The notes: generated from the letters alone by a model not told the origin. A stretch of DNA of 64,000 nucleotides from Candidatus Baltobacteraceae bacterium (GCA_035502855.1 DATJTX010000024.1:1-64000), one strand, 5' to 3'; shown: positions 1 through 7,653, counted from the first letter of the stretch. Numbers and translations: made by a program.

Positions 1-2
1 CG

Positions 3-227
3 TGGGGCGACGGCCAAACGCTCGATTACGCGGATTCGGTGCTGCGTCATTACTCGCAGCTCGGGGCAAGCGCGCCGGTGCCGCTGCCGCAAGCGCCGCG
101 CATGCATTTCCACCACCATCAACACGGTCATTGGCGTTCCGTCACGGGAACCGACGCGACGGGCCATCGCGCCGGCGGCGGCATGTCGATCGACGACTAC
201 GTCAACGGAGGCAATTCTTCATCATGA
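3..227 (+). CDS. C-terminal fragment of an unknown protein (truncated by window edge)
   Basis: An open frame enters from the left edge and ends at the TGA at 225-227. The visible 74 residues begin WGDGQTLDYADSVLRHY and contain a His-rich patch (HFHHHQHGHW) and a Gly/Ser-rich end. I do not recognise a family. The stop overlaps the next start as ATGA, so it is translationally coupled to the gene at 224. Together with the two genes after that it forms a four-gene run of small proteins. The start and true length lie outside the window. Confidence 0.5.
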   Translation, partial: WGDGQTLDYADSVLRHYSQLGASAPVPLPQAPRMHFHHHQHGHWRSVTGTDATGHRAGGGMSIDDYVNGGNSSS

Positions 228-466
228 GTTTTCTGGTAAGCGCCATCACCGGCGGCGTCGAGGGCGTGCTGAGCGGCCTCACCGGCGGCTTGTCGTCATC
301 GGGCGCATCGTCGTCCTCGATCGATCCGCTCTCGCTCGAAAGCGCGCTCAGCCAACAGTCGAGCGCGTTCACCAACATCAACACGCTCTCGTCGCTCGCG
401 CAGTCGTCGCCGCAAAGCAACAACCTCATGTCGAGCCTGATCGACGGCGACGACGACAGCAACTAG
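224..466 (+). CDS. small Gly/Ser-rich protein, unknown
   Basis: 80 residues. It begins MSFLVSAITGG and has an amphipathic N-terminal segment followed by long Ser/Gly runs and an acidic end (DGDDDSN). No signal peptide or catalytic motif is visible. The ATG overlaps the upstream TGA, and GGAGG lies about 12 bases upstream. The next gene starts ten bases after its stop and also begins MSFL with a Gly/Ser-rich hydrophobic segment, so the two may be distant duplicates. The composition resembles secreted substrates or structural subunits, but no function can be assigned. Confidence 0.55.
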   Translation: MSFLVSAITGGVEGVLSGLTGGLSSSGASSSSIDPLSLESALSQQSSAFTNINTLSSLAQSSPQSNNLMSSLIDGDDDSN

Positions 467-475
467 GAGGGACAG

Positions 476-838
476 ATGAGCTTTCTCGCACCGATGCTCG
501 AAGCGGCTGCGCCTTCGATTCTCGGGAGCCTCGCCGGCGGCGCTACGTCGAGCCTGCTCGGCAACGGACTCAGCGGCCTTTCTTCAGGCGCGATGGGCGG
601 CTCGAACGCGAGCCTCTCCGCAATGCTCAGCGCGAACGACGCGTTCAACACCGGCCTCATGGGCCAAGAGATGGGCGCGCAAGATCAATTGGATCTGCAG
701 GCCACGCTTTTCGACGAAGCGATGGATCAGCAATCCGAGAACATGCGCGAGATCAACTCGCTGCGCGACGCGCAGATGGCGCAGCGCAAAGCCGACGACG
801 GCATCACCAAGAAGTTCATCCAGAGCATCAGCGAGTGA
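476..838 (+). CDS. small protein with Gly/Ser-rich N-terminus and helical C-terminus, unknown
   Basis: 120 residues. The N-terminal third is small-residue-rich and hydrophobic (MSFLAPMLEAAAPS). The C-terminal half is a charged amphipathic helix rich in Gln, Met and Asp (QENMREINSLRDAQM). A very good Shine-Dalgarno (AGGAGG at 466-471) precedes the ATG, and the stop overlaps the next gene's GTG. A hydrophobic head with a helical tail is common in secretion-system substrates and in some virion proteins, but nothing here decides between them. Confidence 0.6.
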   Translation: MSFLAPMLEAAAPSILGSLAGGATSSLLGNGLSGLSSGAMGGSNASLSAMLSANDAFNTGLMGQEMGAQDQLDLQATLFDEAMDQQSENMREINSLRDAQMAQRKADDGITKKFIQSISE

Positions 839-1104
839 TCGACGGTACATCTCTTGCGGCGCGCCCACCGCGCGCGCCGCAAGCCAAACCCGCGGCCGAT
901 CCGGCGACGGGCGCTGCCTCGGCGGCGCCCGACGACACGACCGCTCAGGAACATGCCCTCGCGCTTGCCAAGACCGCCTTCGACTTCGAAGCCGAGCAAG
1001 ACGCCGAGTTCGAGCGGGAGCGCGAGGCCCTCGAAGCGCTGCTTTTGGCGCAGCTCAAAGACGAGGACGAAGTGATGAAAAAATGGATCGCCATGATCGG
1101 CTAA
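835..1104 (+). CDS. small acidic helical protein, unknown
   Basis: 89 residues from a GTG overlapping the previous stop (GTGA). The first 40 residues are Pro/Ala-rich and probably disordered. The rest is a strongly charged helix (FEREREALEALLLAQLK) ending DEVMKKWIAMIG. This gene closes the four-gene small-protein run; the following 98 bases hold a dispersed repeat and the tRNA-Ile promoter. No family recognised. Tight coupling with its neighbours supports translation and a shared assembly. Confidence 0.5.
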   Translation: MIDGTSLAARPPRAPQAKPAADPATGAASAAPDDTTAQEHALALAKTAFDFEAEQDAEFEREREALEALLLAQLKDEDEVMKKWIAMIG

Positions 1105-1120
1105 CCATGGTACCGTCTAC

Positions 1121-1158
1121 GTCACCCTGAGGTGCGCCGAAGGCGCCTCGAAGGGCCG
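1121..1158. repeat. dispersed palindromic repeat, copy 1
   Basis: Begins GTCACCCTGAG and ends CTCGAAGGGC around a palindromic core (GGTGCGCC / GGCGCC). The same end signatures recur at 7477-7499, 7615-7653, 20278-20318 and 48760-48830. Intergenic here, between a protein gene and tRNA-Ile. Confidence 0.7.
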
Positions 1159-1177
1159 GGAGGGACTTGCGGGCGTG

Positions 1178-1186
1178 TGCTATATT
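1178..1186 (+). promoter_or_regulatory. extended -10 promoter for tRNA-Ile
   Basis: TGCTATATT matches an extended -10 element (TGn followed by a TATAAT-like hexamer) and sits 16 bases before the tRNA 5' end. No clear -35 is visible at the right distance, as expected for extended -10 promoters. Confidence 0.5.
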
Positions 1187-1202
1187 CTCACTTGTCCCCT
1201 CC

Positions 1203-1279
1203 GGGCCATTAGCTCAGCTGGTTAGAGCGCATGCTTGATAAGCATGAGGTCCCTGGTTCGATCCCAGGATGGCCCACCA
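1203..1279 (+). tRNA. tRNA-Ile (GAU)
   Basis: 77 bases with a 7-bp acceptor stem (GGGCCAT/ATGGCCC), discriminator A and an encoded CCA. The anticodon stem CATGC/GCATG holds loop TTGATAA, giving anticodon GAT. The D arm and T arm (GGTTCGATCC) are canonical. No rRNA genes flank it. Confidence 0.97.
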
Positions 1280-1281
1280 AT

Positions 1282-1306
1282 CGCGCCTTCGGGCGCGTTT
1301 GTTTTT
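1282..1306 (+). terminator. intrinsic terminator after tRNA-Ile
   Basis: Stem CGCGCC-TTCG-GGCGCG (UUCG tetraloop) followed by TTTGTTTTT. Confidence 0.85.
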
Positions 1307-1417
1307 CCGCCGGCGTTCGAATGGTGCGCATGGCTTATTATTGTCGGGCCCACTCTTACGTGCTACCGTGGACGCACGCCGCGTATCGTTAGAGAGACGC
1401 GGCATGGAGGTGTGAGC

Positions 1418-1765
1418 ATGTCTCTGTACGTCATCTATCGTACGAAGAGCGGCGAGATCGTCGATCTTCAGCATGAAGCCGTTAGCGTCATCGAAGTTCC
1501 AACATCCGAAAAATTACGCGTCGGCGAGCGAATCAAGGTTGATGCAACGAGCGGCACCGTTCAACGGCAGGCGTTCCTCGACAGCACGACGGGCGGCCAC
1601 ACCGGGGGCGGTAGCGGCGGGAGCGGAGGAACCGGCGGCAGCGGAAGCGGCGGCGGCCCCGCCGGCGGCGGAACGACTGGCGGCGGAACGACCGGAGGCG
1701 GTGGCGGCGGTACCGGTGGAAGTGGAGGTGGTACCGGCGGAAGCGGCGGCGGCCGCGTCCGCTAG
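1418..1765 (+). CDS. small protein with glycine-rich repeat tail
   Basis: 115 residues. The first ~60 form a short, probably beta-strand-rich domain (MSLYVIYRTKSGEIVDLQ). The remainder is almost entirely Gly/Ser/Thr repeats of the GGGTGGSGG type. The ATG at 1418 is preceded by GGAGG at 1406-1410; the frame stays open further upstream but runs through the tRNA and terminator, so that part is not used. It ends tail to tail with the next minus-strand gene, their stops sharing CTAG. No family recognised; the tail may be a flexible linker or surface segment. Confidence 0.6.
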   Translation: MSLYVIYRTKSGEIVDLQHEAVSVIEVPTSEKLRVGERIKVDATSGTVQRQAFLDSTTGGHTGGGSGGSGGTGGSGSGGGPAGGGTTGGGTTGGGGGGTGGSGGGTGGSGGGRVR

Positions 1766-2529
1766 CGCGTAGCGAATAGCGTGCCCGACGGCGGCACCGA
1801 ATCGAAGCGATAGTTCGAGAAATCGTATTCGGCGTCGAGCGTGCTGCGCTGGCTATAGACGCGGAATGAATACGACCAGGTGACGCGGCGCAGGACCGTG
1901 TAGCCCTCGATGTTTTCCACGTCGATCGCAAAATCGACGAGTGGATGCTCCAGATTCCAACTCTCCGTGTAGATCGAAAGAAATTCGGCAACGATCACGC
2001 GTGCGATCGCATGCGAGCGCGGATCGATCCAGATCTCCTTGAGCGCCGGCCGATCGAGCGGTGCATCGGGTATCACGATGTGAACGGCGCTGATTCCGTT
2101 TACCGTTTCGTTTCCGCGAATCTCGCAGAGGCGATAGGGCTGGTTGTGCACGTCGGCGATCGTCGGCAGCGCGAGCGGGCCGGTCGCCTCACTCAGCCAG
2201 TCGCCGCGCCGCGAGCCGTAGGGCCCGAGCACGGGCGGGCCCGGCTCGAGCCGGGTGCTCATGAACGGATGCACCCAGCGATCGTCGTCGATCGAAGCGG
2301 TCCCGTCGTCGCGGTAGGTGATATTTGCATTTGCGCGTTCGTAGCGCGCGCCGTCGTTGTTGAGGTTGACCGACTCGGCGTAACTTATGTACGCTGCGTG
2401 CGGAGCCGCGGCGTTGTGTTGGATCGCGCTATACAGCAACTGCCAGCACGCGTCGTCCGGCAGGGCGGCGGCGGTGGTGGCAAACAGGAACGCGGCCAGT
2501 AGCGCGCCGCAGAGCACCCAGCGGATCAT
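1762..2529 (-). CDS. secreted protein, possible LolA-like fold, unknown function
   Basis: 255 residues with a clear Sec signal peptide (MIRWVLCGALLAAFLF, cleavage near AAALPDD). The mature protein alternates beta-strand segments, such as IWIDPRSHAIARVIV, in a pattern reminiscent of outer-membrane-lipoprotein-carrier-like domains. Two other secreted or LolA-like proteins at 20383-21150 and 48005-48754 have similar size and strand layout, including an IDP-x6-A segment, and may be paralogues. It is monocistronic. Function unknown; periplasmic or extracellular location inferred. Confidence 0.7.
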   Translation of the reverse strand: MIRWVLCGALLAAFLFATTAAALPDDACWQLLYSAIQHNAAAPHAAYISYAESVNLNNDGARYERANANITYRDDGTASIDDDRWVHPFMSTRLEPGPPVLGPYGSRRGDWLSEATGPLALPTIADVHNQPYRLCEIRGNETVNGISAVHIVIPDAPLDRPALKEIWIDPRSHAIARVIVAEFLSIYTESWNLEHPLVDFAIDVENIEGYTVLRRVTWSYSFRVYSQRSTLDAEYDFSNYRFDSVPPSGTLFATR

Positions 2530-2633
2530 CTCGGGAACCCCTTGTAGATGCTATCCTCTCGCTACCCCGGCGTGGTTGCAAGGGGGCAGGTGTCGCCGGT
2601 GGACTGGGACAATGAGGGATGCCGCCCGCAAAC

Positions 2634-2706
2634 GGGGACGTAGCTCAGCTGGTAGAGCGCCTGCTTTGCAAGCAGGATGTCAGGGGTTCGAGTCCCCTCG
2701 TCTCCA
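2634..2706 (+). tRNA. tRNA-Ala (UGC)
   Basis: 73 bases. The acceptor GGGGACG/CGTCTCC contains the G3:U70 identity pair of alanine tRNAs. Anticodon loop TTTGCAA gives TGC. Discriminator A; CCA is not encoded (CAA follows). Confidence 0.97.
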
Positions 2707-2764
2707 CAATCCTTTAGCCGCTGCGGCAACAGCGTCCGGGGGGCCGGCCGTGACGGTGATAGGG

Positions 2765-2785
2765 GTCGCCGCGGGATGCGGCGAC
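2765..2785 (+). other. GC-rich stem-loop between the two tRNA-Ala genes
   Basis: Perfect 8-bp inverted repeat GTCGCCGC / GCGGCGAC with a 5-base loop, followed by TTAGTGAAAT. It may aid termination of tRNA-Ala(UGC), but lacks a real U tract. Confidence 0.4.
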
Positions 2786-2812
2786 TTAGTGAAATAGCTA
2801 CAGGACGTGCGG

Positions 2813-2835
2813 TTCCAAATGCGCAGCATTTGGAA
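2813..2835 (+). other. perfect 10-bp palindrome just upstream of tRNA-Ala(GGC)
   Basis: TTCCAAATGC-GCA-GCATTTGGAA ends eight bases before the tRNA. It is AT-richer than the surroundings. It could be a processing signal, a terminator remnant or a protein-binding site. Confidence 0.45.
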
Positions 2836-2842
2836 ATTTCAC

Positions 2843-2918
2843 GGGGGCATAGCTCAGCTGGTAGAGCATCACGCTGGCAGCGTGAGGGTCAGGAGTTCGA
2901 GTCTCCTTGCCTCCACCA
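2843..2918 (+). tRNA. tRNA-Ala (GGC)
   Basis: 76 bases including encoded CCA. The acceptor GGGGGCA/TGCCTCC keeps the G3:U70 pair. Anticodon stem TCACG/CGTGA with loop CTGGCAG gives GGC. Together with the UGC isoacceptor 137 bases upstream it covers all alanine codons. Confidence 0.96.
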
Positions 2919-2922
2919 ATCG

Positions 2923-2953
2923 ATCGCCCGTTTTTACGGGCGATTTTCTTTTC
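2923..2953 (+). terminator. intrinsic terminator after tRNA-Ala(GGC)
   Basis: ATCGCCCGT / ACGGGCGAT stem with a T-rich loop, followed by TTTCTTTT. From here to 3198 I see no convincing gene. Confidence 0.88.
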
Positions 2954-3198
2954 GCGGATCGCGCGCTGCGCCCCACCGCTGCATCTCCATCAGCATCGCT
3001 GACGGAGTGAACGGCGTGAAGTCTGCGGCGGTGCGGCCGGTCATGGCCACGTCAACGGAGAGGCGGGTAAGGGTAAGGAGCCGCTGCCAATCCCGCGGAC
3101 GGAACCGGATCCCATCGTCGTTGAACACGCCTCGATGCTAGCAGGGCCGCAGCGCGCGAGCGTGGGCTGTTCGGCCCTACCGCATAGGGAATTATGCT

Positions 3199-4623
3199 CT
3201 ACGAGTTGACGGTGACGGTAACCGGATTGGTAATGACCCAAGTGGCGTAGTCGTAGAGCACGAACGTGCATGTCCCCGCGTTTTCCGGCGTGATCGTGAA
3301 CGGCTGCTGCCCCGTGGTCTGGTTCATGCTTCCCGCCGCTGCAACGGTCGCGTCGACAGTCGACGTATTGACCGTGTCGTAGCAGTCGCCGTCGTTCATC
3401 CCGTACGCCGATTCCGCCTCCAATGCGTATGAAGTATTAGCGCCGTAATCATAGCCGGTGACGCTCGCCGTGGTCCCCATCGCGACGGAAACGGTCGATG
3501 GAAAAGCCGCGATCGGGACGACGGAGAACGTAAGGCTAAACGTATACGGGCCCGGTGTAGCCGTAAACGGACTGGGCGGCGTTGCCGAGAGGTTATTGGC
3601 GAAGACGACGGTCGGCGGGGACGCACCGGCCGACGGTGTCGGCAAGGCGGCCACGTTCACGTTGAAAAAGAAGGCGCAGTCGTACAGATAGTCGGCGTCG
3701 GTTGCGATCGATCCCGACGATGCATACGACGTCGGGCTTGCCGAGGGCGCCGGCTCGATTCCGATCTGAATGCTCGACGTCGAGGCGGCGTAGGTAATCG
3801 GCTCGGGACTGCCGTTCACGTCGACGAAATCCTGTGGGACCGGCGAAAAGCCGGGATACGGTGTGGGAAGCGCGTCATACCACCCGCCGGCGGCGTCGGC
3901 GAACTCGACGCTCATCACGCCCGTCGTAGCGGTATTGGCGGTCACGACGACTCTTTCAGTGCTGTAGTCGTTACCAAAATTCTGCGGATCCGACGGGGGC
4001 GAAACGTAGCCTTCGCAATCGTAAAGAATTGCCGCGACCGGCCCGAGTCCAAGTGCGACCGTATTGACGCCACCGGTCGTCGTCACGGTCGTACTTCCCA
4101 CCGCCAAAACATTACCGGAGCCCGACGCAAATCCCGTGCCGAATCCGGTTGTCGCGTTCACATCCGTCGGCGCGGCGTCGGTTTCGACCGCGGTGACGGT
4201 CTCTTGTGCGGCCAAGGCCGGCACCGGGATCGTGCAGAGCTCTTCGCTGCCGCCGTTCGTTTCGTTGTAGTTACTCGTTTCCACACACAACGGCGCCGAG
4301 GTCGCCAGCGAAGCGTACAACGTCTGCGCCGAGCCCGATCCGGACGGGGTGATCGTGAGCTGCAAACCCTCCGCGTCCGTCGAGACGTACATGCGGCGCG
4401 ATTTTCCACGACTGGCCGAATGCTTTCCGCTGCGCGCAACGTTGCGCGGAACCAAAATCTGAACCTTGATCCCCGGTTGCGACGCCGTAGTTCCCGGCTG
4501 CGTTGCGCCGGGCGCTTGCGCGGTCGCCGGCATCGACGAGCCGCCGCCGCCGCAGGCGGCAAGCAGCGCCCCCGCCAGGAGCGTGCCGAATCCGAGTGCG
4601 AGATACGTTGTCCTGCGTTTCAT
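3199..4623 (-). CDS. secreted lipoprotein with Thr/Ala/Pro-rich beta domains
   Basis: 474 residues. The lipoprotein signal MKRRTTYLALGFGTLLAG ends in a lipobox (LLAAC) followed by GGGGSS. The body is rich in Thr, Ser, Ala and Pro with spaced cysteines (for example ILYDCEGYV and CTFVLYDYATW) and probably forms Ig-like beta domains. It starts 13 bases after the stop of the lipoprotein gene at 4637, with AGGGAGA upstream, so the two form an operon. Probably surface- or outer-membrane-anchored; no enzymatic motif seen. Confidence 0.75.
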   Translation of the reverse strand: MKRRTTYLALGFGTLLAGALLAACGGGGSSMPATAQAPGATQPGTTASQPGIKVQILVPRNVARSGKHSASRGKSRRMYVSTDAEGLQLTITPSGSGSAQTLYASLATSAPLCVETSNYNETNGGSEELCTIPVPALAAQETVTAVETDAAPTDVNATTGFGTGFASGSGNVLAVGSTTVTTTGGVNTVALGLGPVAAILYDCEGYVSPPSDPQNFGNDYSTERVVVTANTATTGVMSVEFADAAGGWYDALPTPYPGFSPVPQDFVDVNGSPEPITYAASTSSIQIGIEPAPSASPTSYASSGSIATDADYLYDCAFFFNVNVAALPTPSAGASPPTVVFANNLSATPPSPFTATPGPYTFSLTFSVVPIAAFPSTVSVAMGTTASVTGYDYGANTSYALEAESAYGMNDGDCYDTVNTSTVDATVAAAGSMNQTTGQQPFTITPENAGTCTFVLYDYATWVITNPVTVTVNS

Positions 4624-4636
4624 CGATCGCGTCTCC

Positions 4637-5614
4637 CTAATGCCGCTTCCGGTCGTAAATGATGACCTGATCTTCGCCGACCGCTACCGAGATCGTCGCG
4701 GTCGCAGCGTTGCTGTCGGTGACCGTGATCGTGCACGAACCGGTCTCGTAACCGGGGGTAACGGTGAACGAAACCGCCGCGCCGGCGCTGCTCGGCGTTG
4801 CCGATGACGGGCTCACCTCGGCGACGAACGGGCTCGACGTCGGAACCGGCGAGGGACTCGGGCTCGCCGCGCAACTCGTCGACTGCGTGAAGGCGCCCGC
4901 GTAACCTACTTCGGAGACCGAGAACGTTTGCGGGGCTGGGCTGTTCACGTCGAAGACGAGCGCATCCGGCGATGCGACCGGCGTGGGAGTGGGTACCGGC
5001 GTGGGAGTGGGTGATGCGGTCGGTGATGGGGTCGGCGTCGCCGTTGCAATCGCATAGAGCGCAAACACCGCCGGCTGCGTCGGTGTGATCGGTACCGATC
5101 CCGTCGCACTTGCGAAGCTCACCACATCGCCGCTGATGGTGCCGGGGCCACTCACCGGCGCTTGCCATCCGCTGCCCGTATTGAGCGCAAGATAATACGA
5201 GTCGCCGCTCGTCACCGATGGAAGGGTAAAGGTCAAGGCCGGAATCGCGCTCAGCGTTACCGACGACGTACTCGAGAGCGTCAAATACGCGATGGGAGAG
5301 GGGCTCGGACTCGGATTCACTTCGCGTTGTTTCGCGAAGGGGGTGGTTCCCGACGGTGCGTTGACGGTGAGTGTCTCCGTAACCGACACCGCGACGTTCG
5401 CCTCGGGTAACGTTCCCGTAACGCTGATACCTTCTGTGCTAACGGTCGGCAGCGTAACCGTCGAGGTGGTCGACGTGGTGACCGTAGCAGCAGCCGGCGA
5501 TACAGAAGACGCAGGGCCGGGCACGAGCCCCCGTGAGTTGCTGCACGCAGCAAGTGTCACTGCCGCGAGAAAGAGCACCGCGCAGGCGACACGAGAAAAG
5601 CCGAAGGAGCGCAT
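4637..5614 (-). CDS. lipoprotein with Pro/Thr spacer, upstream gene of lipoprotein pair
   Basis: 325 residues from the ATG at 5614. The signal MRSFGFSRVACAVLFLAAV leads into lipobox LAAC. An upstream in-frame start at 5656 would bury the signal peptide and is unlikely. A Ser/Thr-rich N-terminal domain with beta strands is joined by a PTPTPVPTPTP spacer to a C-terminal Ig-like part ending in a TATISVAVG strand. Two 15-base direct repeats lie 70-99 bases upstream. Probable surface lipoprotein expressed with its downstream neighbour. Confidence 0.72.
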   Translation of the reverse strand: MRSFGFSRVACAVLFLAAVTLAACSNSRGLVPGPASSVSPAAATVTTSTTSTVTLPTVSTEGISVTGTLPEANVAVSVTETLTVNAPSGTTPFAKQREVNPSPSPSPIAYLTLSSTSSVTLSAIPALTFTLPSVTSGDSYYLALNTGSGWQAPVSGPGTISGDVVSFASATGSVPITPTQPAVFALYAIATATPTPSPTASPTPTPVPTPTPVASPDALVFDVNSPAPQTFSVSEVGYAGAFTQSTSCAASPSPSPVPTSSPFVAEVSPSSATPSSAGAAVSFTVTPGYETGSCTITVTDSNAATATISVAVGEDQVIIYDRKRH

Positions 5615-5683
5615 GTGAGAAATTCCACCGTCCTCGGAAAGCGATTGTTCGACCACTTTTCCCGAGTCGAAGCCTTCTCCTGC

Positions 5684-5713
5684 GGTGAATTCGTAACCGG
5701 TGAATTAGTAACC
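5684..5713 (-). promoter_or_regulatory. tandem 15-base direct repeats upstream of lipoprotein operon
   Basis: On the minus strand GGTTACTAATTCACC is followed immediately by GGTTACGAATTCACC (14 of 15 bases identical). The site lies 70-99 bases upstream of the start at 5614 and downstream of the DsrE-like gene. The geometry suits two protomers of a DNA-binding regulator, but no regulator is identified. Confidence 0.4.
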
Positions 5714-5729
5714 CAGGTGCTAATCTGAG

Positions 5730-6377
5730 TTACGCGCCGAGATATGTGTAGCCCGCCTCCTGTGCGAGTACGATTGCAGCAACGCCTGCCGGCACGAGCA
5801 CCGCGCCCGGCACGAGGTTTTGCGCCAGTTCGTCATGGATGCGAGCGGCGTCGGCTTGTTGATTCTGTGCGATCGCCTTCGCAAGCGTCGTTAGCGCGTT
5901 GTTGCAGACGATCACCGCAACGCCGCGGCGAAGAAGCGTCTCGATCGATGCATCCTCGCGACCCGCCGCGGGATTCGCTCGCAAGAACGGATTCTGAGGC
6001 GTGTGCAGCATCATCGGCAAGCCGTCCTGAGCCTGCGCCAGCACATCGAAAAGATGGAACTTCCCCCACATTGCATCGCTCAGTGCCGCGACCAGCGACG
6101 TCCCGTAGAACACGCACGCGACCCGGATCGCGCCGCGGCCTTCGTGGTACGTGTCCTCGAAGGCGTTGAGCACGTTCGCCGCATGATGCAGCGGTATACC
6201 GTAATCGACCTTCGTCGCCGCGATAAGCGTTTTATGCCGAGCGCTCTTCCGTAGGATGCTCTCGAGTTCGTGCAGGTCCAACGTGGCGGCCGCCGATGCG
6301 CGAGCAGATGCGGCCAGCATCGCGCCACCGGCACCGGCAGCAAGGAATGCGGCCCGCGTCGTCCGTGAATTCTTCAT
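5730..6377 (-). CDS. exported DsrE/DsrF-like family protein
   Basis: 215 residues from the ATG at 6377 (AAGGAA just upstream). The N-terminus MKNSRTTRAAFLAAGAGG is a long signal with an RT-R start and Ala-rich cleavage region, Tat-like although not a canonical twin arginine. The rest matches the DsrE-like fold: VACVFYGTSLVAALSD, a Cys strand motif GVAVIVCNNAL, and the C-terminal VPAGVAAIVLAQEAGY that typifies the family. Family members handle sulfur or act as small redox proteins; the single conserved Cys is compatible. Divergent from the DUF4397 lipoprotein gene. Confidence 0.75.
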   Translation of the reverse strand: MKNSRTTRAAFLAAGAGGAMLAASARASAAATLDLHELESILRKSARHKTLIAATKVDYGIPLHHAANVLNAFEDTYHEGRGAIRVACVFYGTSLVAALSDAMWGKFHLFDVLAQAQDGLPMMLHTPQNPFLRANPAAGREDASIETLLRRGVAVIVCNNALTTLAKAIAQNQQADAARIHDELAQNLVPGAVLVPAGVAAIVLAQEAGYTYLGA

Positions 6378-6489
6378 TAGAATTCCTTCAAGCCCTCGGC
6401 TGTGATCTACTGCGCCAGGGTAAGAGAGCCCGGTTGCCGGGCATGCAAGCGTGTTTTGGACGCAGGGGCCGCTGGTAAAGCGTTCCTCC

Positions 6490-7326
6490 ATGAAGCACTC
6501 TACTCTCGGGATCGTCGCGATACTTGCGATAACACTCGCGGGATGCGGCGGCGGATCCGTCGGCAATTCGCTCGGTCTCAATAACAATCACGGTTATTTC
6601 CGCTTCGTTAACGGATCGGCGGACTCGGGCAGCGTCGACGTGTACGTCGACGGAAACAAGATCAACACCAACGGTCCGGTGGCGTACGGCGAGATGACCG
6701 GCTACGAACAAGTCGGCGTCGGTTCGCACACGATCGCCGTCGACGCCTCGGGGACGCAGACCGCAATCGCGGGCATACCGACCGCATCGCTGACACAAGG
6801 CGTGAACGGCGGCTCGTACGTCTCGCTCGTGCTGGTTGGCGAACAGCATCCAACGGTCGTCACCGATACCCCGAACATCGTCGCGTATGTCGACACACCC
6901 TACAGTACGCCGAGCGGCGGATTCGCGGTCAACTTCCACAACGCCGCGCCCGTAACCGGAACGGGCACGACCACGTTCGGCATCACCTCGGCGACCGGGA
7001 CGCAGCAGCTCGGCGCGGCGCTGAACGTCGGCGGCGTCTCACAGCCGGTCGGCATTCCGAGCACGTTCATCAGTCCGAGTGAAACGGTATCGTTTACCGC
7101 GACGCCGAGCAATACCACGATCGCGGCGGTTTCGCTCACCCCCAGTCAAATCGACGCGAGCGGCTGCGCGGCGAACACGCTGCCGTGTAACAGTGGGAAC
7201 CTCTCCCTCTACTTCATCGACGGTCCCGCCGCGTCGACGGCCGCGAGCGCCGGTCCGTATCCCGACGGCATCACCGCGTCGCAGACCGCGACGTTCGCCG
7301 GGCTCTTCGACGCCAACGGCCAGTAG
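6490..7326 (+). CDS. DUF4397 domain lipoprotein
   Basis: 278 residues from the ATG at 6490. The lipoprotein signal MKHSTLGIVAILAITLAGC is followed by GGGS. The mature N-terminus GYFRFVNGSADSGSVDVYVDG is the hallmark of DUF4397, found in secreted bacterial proteins with an immunoglobulin-like beta-sandwich. A second similar domain appears to follow (FAVNFHNAAPVTGTGTTTF). Likely envelope-anchored; function unknown. RNase P RNA starts 23 bases after its stop. Confidence 0.85.
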   Translation: MKHSTLGIVAILAITLAGCGGGSVGNSLGLNNNHGYFRFVNGSADSGSVDVYVDGNKINTNGPVAYGEMTGYEQVGVGSHTIAVDASGTQTAIAGIPTASLTQGVNGGSYVSLVLVGEQHPTVVTDTPNIVAYVDTPYSTPSGGFAVNFHNAAPVTGTGTTTFGITSATGTQQLGAALNVGGVSQPVGIPSTFISPSETVSFTATPSNTTIAAVSLTPSQIDASGCAANTLPCNSGNLSLYFIDGPAASTAASAGPYPDGITASQTATFAGLFDANGQ

Positions 7327-7334
7327 CGGCATCA

Positions 7335-7343
7335 TGCTATACT
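7335..7343 (+). promoter_or_regulatory. extended -10 promoter of rnpB
   Basis: TGCTATACT is an extended -10 element whose hexamer ends seven bases before 7350, the first base of the P1 helix, so the predicted transcript starts where RNase P RNA should start. No clear -35 seen. Confidence 0.6.
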
Positions 7344-7476
7344 ACGCGGGCGAAGTACGCCGGGCGATCGCGCAGGTTCTCGAAATCTGTGAGGAAAGTC
7401 CGGGCTTCATCGGGCAGGGTGCAGGATAACGTCCTGTCGGGGCAACTCGAAGGAAAGTGCCACAGAAACATACCGC

Positions 7477-7499
7477 CCCTTCGACAGGCTCAGGGTGAC
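7477..7499. repeat. dispersed repeat, copy 2, inside rnpB helix P12
   Basis: CCCTTCGACAGGCTCAGGGTGAC. Its CCTTCGACAGGCTC half (7478-7491) pairs with GAGCCTGTCCAAGG (7507-7520), 13 of 14 positions, so the repeat itself makes the P12 stem. Confidence 0.7.
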
Positions 7500-7614
7500 A
7501 CACTCAGAGCCTGTCCAAGGAGCAAGGGTGAAATCGTGAGGTAAGAGCTCACGGAGCGCCGCGGTGACGCGCGCTCGGGTAAACCCCACCTGAAGCAAGA
7601 CGCTCGATCGTTGG

Positions 7615-7653
7615 TCCTGAGCGGACTCGGCGCAGCCGAGTCCAGTCGAAGGG
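7615..7653. repeat. dispersed repeat, copy 3, inside rnpB P16/P17 region
   Basis: Starts TCCTGAGC and ends GTCGAAGGG around a perfect 9-bp hairpin GGACTCGGC-GCA-GCCGAGTCC. It sits between the GAAGCAAGAC segment and the conserved 3' part of the RNA. Confidence 0.7.

Noticed and set aside
1603-1755. Tandem DNA repeat in the glycine-rich gene
   Set aside because: The repetition follows from Gly/Ser/Thr codons; it is a coding low-complexity tail.
2934-3128. 64-codon minus-strand frame after tRNA-Ala
   Set aside because: GTG start without a spaced Shine-Dalgarno, ends inside the tRNA terminator, no recognisable domain.
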